NCBI GenBank assembly: GCA_001787455.1
Contig: MFXA01000008.1
Span: forward strand, 1 to 11,479
Length of the DNA: 11,479 nucleotides
Source: Candidatus Peregrinibacteria bacterium RIFCSPLOWO2_01_FULL_39_12
GTDB lineage: Bacteria > Patescibacteriota > Gracilibacteria > UBA1369 > LOWO2-01-FULL-3
Reading direction: 5' to 3'
Positions 7,286 to 11,479 of the stretch are shown here, piece after piece. Position 1 is the first letter of the stretch, and each line of letters opens with the position of its first letter. The notes beneath the pieces are model-generated. The model saw nothing but the letters and a program-made list of their open reading frames with translations. It did no database searches and was not told where the DNA came from. The position numbers and the translations under genes were made by a program.

Positions 7286-9657
7286 AGGTTCCCTGAAATA
7301 ATTTCAACAGGTGCAATTTCTTTTAGTGCGCTTATGAATTTTTGTCCGTAGTCTCTTTCCAGTAATCTTGGATCTAAAATTATTGCTTTTTTTGATTTGT
7401 TTTGGTCTCCTTTAAGTCTGTTTATCAGTTTTTTTAAAGTGATTATTGTGCGCGGAATTTGTAATTCTTCAAACGGATTTTCGTAATTTTTGCTTAATGC
7501 TATCAAGGAAGGATTGCTTGGCGGATCAAAAGGGAGCTTGTGAATGAAAAGCGTGTCTATATCTTCAATTGTCTCCAGATTTTCCCATGTGTTCGGCGTA
7601 ATCAGAAGCGCGGAATTTTGAGGAAGATGTTTAAATTGTTCCTGCAGTTTTCCGATTGATGCTGCAATTTGGCTGGCCATTGGAATTTTAGCCTGGCTTA
7701 ATTTTATGGTAAAAAATTCAATCTGTTGTTTTGAAGTGAATACAATCGCAACTTTTTCATTGTTTGTTTTTATGTAGTTTATAAGGAAATTCGGTAATTG
7801 GTTGTTGTCCTTTTCGTTAATGCCTTTTGCAATTAAAATATTTAAATTTTCGGCTTTTTTTGAGAGTTTATGTATCGGGAGTTTTTCTTCCAATCCTGAC
7901 AATGTTTTTATAAATTTGCCGTCGTCGTTTAAATCCACTGTTTCGTTTATTATTTTAAAATTCTTGCAATTATCTAGCAGGGATTTCACATTTTCCCTCG
8001 TTGATATCGGAATTGACCTAAAAATAATATCTCCTTTGAAGTCTTTTTCTATCCACATCAAACTGTTTTCCATGTCTTTTAAGCTTTGAAGCGAGTCTAA
8101 AAGTTTTAGATTGTTTTTCCATTGCTTTAAGTGCGTGGATGTTTTTTCGCTTACGATTTCTCCCAATTCTTTGGAAATTTCGATCAGGTTTATTGTCAGT
8201 GATTTTGCATCCGCCCATTCTTTACCGGCAATCAGTTCTTCGTTTATTGTTGCGTTTGCCGAAAAGGGGTTTCGATCGTTAAATTTCTCAAAAATCATTC
8301 CAAAGATGCCGAATAAAATTGTTGATTTCGATGTCAGGCTTTGAATTGCGTGATTTCCCGGATGGATTTCCTGAAGAGCTTTTAACGGCAGTAAAAAAGT
8401 TTCCAGTTTTAAATATATTGATGAGTGGAATTCAAGTGTTTGGAGAAAATTTATAAAATCGAATATGACGAGATTTATATCTTTAAGTTTGTGTTCAATT
8501 ATGAAGTCATGAGTGCAGATTGCCGGGCAAGAAACATCTTTTTCCAAAGCTTTCCTGAAAAAATATTCATCCATCGGATTTTCGATGCTTTCATTGATAT
8601 TTACTTGGTTGATAATTGCTTTTTCTTCATTAAAAAGAGTTACTTCACTAAGAAGACCGGTCTTTGTCGTTTGAAGCCAAACCAAATATTTTAAAATGGA
8701 TTTTATTTCGTAATCTTCAAAAAATGATTTTTCTTCAAGGATTTTAAGTCTTTTTAGCGATATGTAATTTTTTTGGATGTCTATTTTTGACAGTGTGTCC
8801 GGCAATTCCGTGTGAATTTTGCGGAATAATTTGCCGGGCAGGGAAATGTAAGTATCTTTTGAAGAGTTTTCGGCTAAATCCTGTATTAATTTTGTGTATG
8901 GCGGGTCAATTTCAAAAAGCGCGGGAGTTTTAAATGCCAGGAGTTGTTGGCAGGTTGAGCCGATTGACTGTTGGCTGTTTGGTTCTATTATTGGTGGGAT
9001 TTTTGGATGCAGTGATGTCTGCGTGTTTTGGGCTTTTTTGTTTGCTTTGGATTTGGTTCCCGTTTCCAATTTGGTTAGCAAGGTTTTAATGGGCCAGTTT
9101 GATCTTTGGGAAAGTATTTTTATTTTTTCAGCAAGCTGTGGATCCAGATTTTTAAATTCTTCAGCGAGTTTCAAAAAAAGCTCCATTGCCGCGACAGCAT
9201 CATCCAAGGCGCGGTGCTTTTCCGCGTGAGGAAGATTTAATTTTTGTGTAAGAATTTCCAAACTGTAAGATGGCATGTATGGCAGAAAAATGCTTGAGAG
9301 TTGCTGTGTGTCGTACAAGTCGTTTTTAAGTTCAATTGAATTGTGCGCAAGAAAGCCCATGTCGAATTGGATGTTGTGTCCTACTATCGGAAGGTCGCCA
9401 ATGAAGGATAAAATTTCTTTTACTTTTGTGTCGAAAGCTGGAGCGGTTTTTAAATCATTGTCCGTAATGTTTGTGATGTGGGTTACGATTTGAGGAAGAG
9501 TTACACCCGGGTTTATTAAGAAAGTGAGTGATTCTCGTTGTCCATTCATGTCGAATTTTATTGCGCCGAATTCAATAATTTTGTCTGTTGCAGGATCGAA
9601 TCCGGTTGTTTCCAGGTCGAGAGAAACGAAGGCTGTGTTGGTATTATGAGATGCCAT
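7282..9657 (-). CDS. DnaQ-like 3'-5' exonuclease fused to a degenerate DinG-type helicase domain
   Basis: This 791-aa protein has the layout of Gram-positive DinG (exonuclease plus XPD-like helicase). The DEDDh exonuclease is complete: D14 and E16 (SLDLETTGFD), D99 (HNIQFDMGFL), H148 and D153 (HRALDD). It should degrade DNA or RNA from the 3' end. A low-complexity linker (about 198-232) follows. The C-terminal region clearly matches DinG: AIVFTSKQQIEFFTIKL, then IHKLPFDPPSNPSLIA, NPFEELQIPRTIITLKKL and AIILDPRLLERDYGQKF. The ATPase residues are gone. The Walker A position (about 248-256) reads FEIDPPYTK, the DEAH box position (about 400-403) reads DFIN, and motif VI (about 741-748) lacks the usual QGxGRxIR. 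No FeS cysteine cluster is present. ATP-driven unwinding is therefore unlikely; the helicase part may only bind nucleic acid or partners. A promoter lies at 9690-9717. Confidence 0.88.
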   Translation of the reverse strand: MASHNTNTAFVSLDLETTGFDPATDKIIEFGAIKFDMNGQRESLTFLINPGVTLPQIVTHITNITDNDLKTAPAFDTKVKEILSFIGDLPIVGHNIQFDMGFLAHNSIELKNDLYDTQQLSSIFLPYMPSYSLEILTQKLNLPHAEKHRALDDAVAAMELFLKLAEEFKNLDPQLAEKIKILSQRSNWPIKTLLTKLETGTKSKANKKAQNTQTSLHPKIPPIIEPNSQQSIGSTCQQLLAFKTPALFEIDPPYTKLIQDLAENSSKDTYISLPGKLFRKIHTELPDTLSKIDIQKNYISLKRLKILEEKSFFEDYEIKSILKYLVWLQTTKTGLLSEVTLFNEEKAIINQVNINESIENPMDEYFFRKALEKDVSCPAICTHDFIIEHKLKDINLVIFDFINFLQTLEFHSSIYLKLETFLLPLKALQEIHPGNHAIQSLTSKSTILFGIFGMIFEKFNDRNPFSANATINEELIAGKEWADAKSLTINLIEISKELGEIVSEKTSTHLKQWKNNLKLLDSLQSLKDMENSLMWIEKDFKGDIIFRSIPISTRENVKSLLDNCKNFKIINETVDLNDDGKFIKTLSGLEEKLPIHKLSKKAENLNILIAKGINEKDNNQLPNFLINYIKTNNEKVAIVFTSKQQIEFFTIKLSQAKIPMASQIAASIGKLQEQFKHLPQNSALLITPNTWENLETIEDIDTLFIHKLPFDPPSNPSLIALSKNYENPFEELQIPRTIITLKKLINRLKGDQNKSKKAIILDPRLLERDYGQKFISALKEIAPVEIISGNL

Positions 9658-9689
9658 GTTTTTGGTCCGGTTATAATTTCGTTGTTATG

Positions 9690-9717
9690 ATAGTACATTC
9701 TTTCCTTGCCGCTGCAA
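9690..9717 (-). promoter_or_regulatory. candidate promoter of the exonuclease/DinG-like gene
   Basis: The minus strand shows TTGCAG (9717-9712), a 16-nt spacer and TACTAT (9695-9690). The start near 9683 leaves about 25 nt before the ATG at 9657. A second possible -10 (TATAAC on the minus strand, about 9675-9670) has no good -35. Confidence 0.4.
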
Positions 9718-9787
9718 ATTTTTAATTATCAACCTTAAATACCTAAAAAGGCAGAAAACAAAACAGGGATGAGTCTATTGTATATTT

Positions 9788-9816
9788 TTGACAATTCTTT
9801 GGGTATTGAATATAGT
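9788..9816 (+). promoter_or_regulatory. strong sigma70-like promoter of the candidate RNA gene
   Basis: A perfect TTGACA (9788-9793), a 17-nt spacer and TATAGT (9811-9816). This is the best promoter match in the window and points into a region with no convincing plus-strand protein gene. The predicted transcription start is near 9823. Confidence 0.7.
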
Positions 9817-9873
9817 TGTATGATTTTCAAAAATAAAAAGAAAATCAAAGCCCTAGAAAAGCTCATTAAAATA

Positions 9874-9891
9874 AAAAACAAAAACAAAATT
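9874..9891 (+). repeat. A-rich direct repeat, copy 1
   Basis: An 18-nt perfect direct repeat (AAAAACAAAAACAAAATT), copy 1 of 2, lying just before the first core helix of the candidate RNA. In the transcript it would be an unpaired A-rich linker. Confidence 0.8.
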
Positions 9892-10164
9892 TCTTGCCTA
9901 GCGGTGAGAGCTGGAGCGAGTGAAGCAGGACAAGGTGTTTTGCTTCGCAAAACCTTTATTGATTAGGAGCTCGTTTTGCTCGCTCTGCTGTCCTCGCTAG
10001 GGGATGGCGTCTCTATAAAATTTAACATTTTATCAGAGAGCCGAAGATGTCTCGCCAGTGCGAGACACTGTCCTGCCCTTTCCCCCCGCTTCGCGCGGGT
10101 TGTGGCTAGGGAGAACAGGCGGCCGGTGGTGCGGCTGAAAACAACACTAAACCTTGGCTGGATT

Positions 10165-10182
10165 AAAAACAAAAACAAAATT
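10165..10182 (+). repeat. A-rich direct repeat, copy 2
   Basis: The second identical 18-nt copy, 291 nt from the first and just after the structured core. The two copies bracket the 273-nt core at 9892-10164. Confidence 0.8.
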
Positions 10183-10221
10183 CTCAGCAAAACAAAAATA
10201 CTTGCTGCTAGACTTTTCTTC

Positions 10222-10249
10222 CCTCGCCCTAAAAAAGCGAGGTTTTTTT
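10222..10249 (+). terminator. intrinsic terminator on the plus strand
   Basis: CCTCGC (10222-10227), a 9-nt loop and GCGAGG (10237-10242) are followed at once by seven T (10243-10249). On the minus strand the hairpin is followed by GAAGAAAAG with no U-run, so it works only for plus-strand transcription. The nearest upstream plus-strand protein gene ends at 7285, beyond a 2.4-kb opposing gene, so the RNA starting near 9823 is its natural client. Confidence 0.85.
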
Positions 10250-10283
10250 GTTGTGCGGTTTGTTGTGTGGGCTTAGAAAGTTT

Positions 10284-11479
10284 TTATAATGTTGAGGCTA
10301 AAAACGTTTCTATTTCACTGAGTGGGATTATCTCTCCTTGTCCTTGCATCTTTTCCAATAGGCTTAATAATCTTGTTTTTGCAGATTCAACGGGTGGTGG
10401 CAGGTTTCTCAACTCTCTCAATGCTCTTTTTATTCTTCTGAGTGTTCCTTTTGGCATACCTTGGGGGTGTAAAGTTTTTCCAAAATTTACAGCTCTTTCT
10501 ACGGCATCGTAAAGATCTTCAGGTTTTTTGAATGTTTTTGTGTTTTCCATGTCTTGTACAGGTGAAGGAGATTCCGGAGGTTTTGCTGGTGCGGCTGTGG
10601 GTGATGCGGTAGGTGCTGTGGTGGGTTGAGTGGGTTTTTGTGCGGATGATGCGGCTGTCGGTTGGGTGGCAGTGGTGGCAGGTTGCAGAGCGGTGTCGGT
10701 TGTGGGAGCAGGCGGTTGGGTTGATAACGAATCTGTGTCTGTTGGCGTGCCGGTTGGATTTGTTGCCGACTCAAGCAATTCTTGTAGTCCCGTATTTTCT
10801 TTTCGCAGCTCTTCGATTTGTGCTCGTAAGGTTGTTAGTTGCGCTTCAAGTTCGGGGATGCGGGCTTTGAGAGCTTTTGTTTCCGCCGGTTTAGCTGGTT
10901 CTTTTGGGTGTGATTCGAGCTCAAGTACGCGGGCTTCGAGTGTTTGGACGCGGGTTCTTGATGCTTCGAGTTGTGCTCGTAAAGCTGGGGTTTCACTTGT
11001 CTGTTGGCGGAATGTTGCCAGTGTTTGCGAATCCACCTGAGTTGTTTTTAAATCTCTTAACTGCGCTGCCAGATTTGCCGATCTATCTTCTGCATCTCTG
11101 GCTCTGGCTATGGTATTTCTTAGCAGCTTTTCGAGTCTAGCGATTTCCTCACTTTGATCTTTTTCCAATACGATGTTTTTTCTCTCTATAGCTTTTTTTG
11201 CCTCTACTCTTGAGGCTTCCGCTTCTTCGGCGTCTCGGTTTGCTTTATCTAAAAGTTTTTTTGTGTTTATCAGATCTCTTGAGATTTCCTGCAGTTTTGC
11301 AGAAAGATCTTTTGTGCGCGCTTCTTCGGCGGCGAGTTTTTCTGATCTGTCTACTGCGGCTTGAAGTCTTAAATTTTCTTCTGTCAGTCTTGCGATTGTT
11401 TGTTCCGGTGTTTCTTTATTGAGCAAAGCAGTTCTTATTTTCGCGGATGTTCCGTGGCGGTTTCTTGTGGCTAATTCAT
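10284..11479 (-). CDS. coiled-coil protein with Thr/Pro/Ala-rich linker, 5' end probably beyond the window
   Basis: I do not recognise this protein. Counted from a possible TTG start at 11424-11426 it has 380 aa. The frame stays open through 18 further codons to the window edge (ELATRNRHGTSAKIRTAL), so the true start is probably outside. Residues about 5-220 are a long heptad-patterned coiled coil rich in Glu, Lys, Arg, Ala and Leu, with breaks near 130-145 and 172-184. Residues about 222-293 form a flexible linker of Thr, Pro, Ala and Ser. The last 85 residues (from KTFKKPEDLYDAVERAVNF) look like a compact helical domain with a basic helix (GTLRRIKRALRELRNL). No signal peptide or membrane span is seen in the visible part. 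A scaffolding or structural role is possible, but nothing specific can be named. It stops at TAA, 34 nt from the plus-strand terminator. Confidence 0.82.
   Translation of the reverse strand, partial: ELATRNRHGTSAKIRTALLNKETPEQTIARLTEENLRLQAAVDRSEKLAAEEARTKDLSAKLQEISRDLINTKKLLDKANRDAEEAEASRVEAKKAIERKNIVLEKDQSEEIARLEKLLRNTIARARDAEDRSANLAAQLRDLKTTQVDSQTLATFRQQTSETPALRAQLEASRTRVQTLEARVLELESHPKEPAKPAETKALKARIPELEAQLTTLRAQIEELRKENTGLQELLESATNPTGTPTDTDSLSTQPPAPTTDTALQPATTATQPTAASSAQKPTQPTTAPTASPTAAPAKPPESPSPVQDMENTKTFKKPEDLYDAVERAVNFGKTLHPQGMPKGTLRRIKRALRELRNLPPPVESAKTRLLSLLEKMQGQGEIIPLSEIETFLASTL

Larger units (their letters stand above)
9823..10249 (+). ncRNA. candidate structured non-coding RNA, about 430 nt, family unknown
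   Basis: This fills most of the 626-nt gap at 9658-10283. The region lies between a strong plus-strand promoter and a plus-strand terminator, although both neighbouring genes are on the minus strand. Candidate helices are: a closing stem CCCTAG (9851-9856) with CTAGGG (10106-10111); CCTAGCG (9897-9903) with CGCTAGG (9995-10001), enclosing GAGCGAG (9914-9920) with CTCGCTC (9979-9985) and a hairpin at 9932-9956; a 15-bp hairpin at 10006-10042; a 7-bp hairpin at 10048-10067; a 5-bp hairpin at 10085-10099; and CAGCA/TGCTG near 10185-10207. GCAGGACA (9925-9932) can form an 8-bp pseudoknot with TGTCCTGC (10069-10076). The segment 10061-10140 is 67.5% G+C in an otherwise AT-rich window. I see none of the conserved blocks of RNase P RNA, tmRNA or SRP RNA. 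Confidence 0.6.

Noticed and set aside
9820..9966. Small plus-strand ORF (48 codons, lysine-rich start) at the 5' end of the RNA region
   Set aside because: Its ATG is only 3 nt after the -10 box, so it would lie upstream of or at the transcript start. Its second half is simply the translated helices of the candidate RNA, and it has no ribosome site.
9897..10164. RNase P RNA, tmRNA, 6S, T-box or group I/II intron
   Set aside because: No conserved RNase P blocks, no tRNA-like ends or tag frame ending in Ala-Ala-stop, no domain V-like AGC/GAAA hairpin and no flanking exons. GGTGGTGCGG only loosely recalls the T-box antiterminator, and no tRNA synthetase gene follows.
9976..10512. Plus-strand 178-codon ORF crossing the RNA core and terminator
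   Set aside because: It runs through the intrinsic terminator and then antisense to the C-terminal part of the coiled-coil gene. The composition is a patchwork, as expected from a chance frame in GC-rich structured sequence.
10499..10774. Minus-strand Pro/Gln/His-rich ORF, and plus-strand ORFs at 10613-11140, over the coiled-coil gene
   Set aside because: They are alternate frames of the repetitive Thr/Pro/Ala linker and coiled coil, and their biased composition follows from that.
1..11479. CRISPR array, insertion sequence, tRNA or rRNA gene
   Set aside because: I saw no regularly spaced repeats, transposase-like protein, tRNA cloverleaf or conserved rRNA sequence anywhere in the window.

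Overview
The window is an AT-rich bacterial segment of about 11.5 kb with short intergenic gaps. Small compact proteins, almost no recognisable Shine-Dalgarno sites and several proteins with no obvious relatives suggest a Patescibacteria/CPR-type genome. That placement is an inference from gene character and not from a marker gene. The standard code works throughout: no long gene is broken by TGA. All ten coding regions stop at TAA or TAG and none at TGA.

Layout. The window opens inside uvrB (nucleotide excision repair, + strand). It runs almost directly into a convergent 171-aa hypothetical gene, which is apparently transcribed without a leader. Next, on the minus strand, come a lemA-DUF2207 pair of cell-envelope genes and a 213-aa single-membrane-span hypothetical with its own promoter. 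A superoxide dismutase gene (minus) and a VIT1/CCC1-type Fe/Mn transporter (plus) are then divergently arranged. A near-perfect 40-bp inverted repeat carries the -35 boxes of both predicted promoters, so the two genes probably share a metal or redox switch. The SOD reading frame has no ATG in the right place; homology puts its start at an ATA codon.

A small lipoprotein gene follows, with a good promoter. It converges on, and overlaps by 4 nt, a 791-aa DinG-like protein. In that protein the N-terminal DEDDh exonuclease is intact, but the helicase part has lost its Walker A, Walker B and motif VI residues.

The most intriguing stretch is the 626-nt gap at 9658-10283. It holds a TTGACA-17-TATAGT promoter and an intrinsic terminator, both on the plus strand, with no convincing protein gene between them. 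Between these lies a GC-rich core with a series of hairpins, a closing helix and a possible 8-bp pseudoknot. I read this as a gene for a structured RNA of about 430 nt that I cannot place in a known family. The window ends in a long coiled-coil protein with a Thr/Pro/Ala-rich linker, whose 5' end probably lies beyond the edge.
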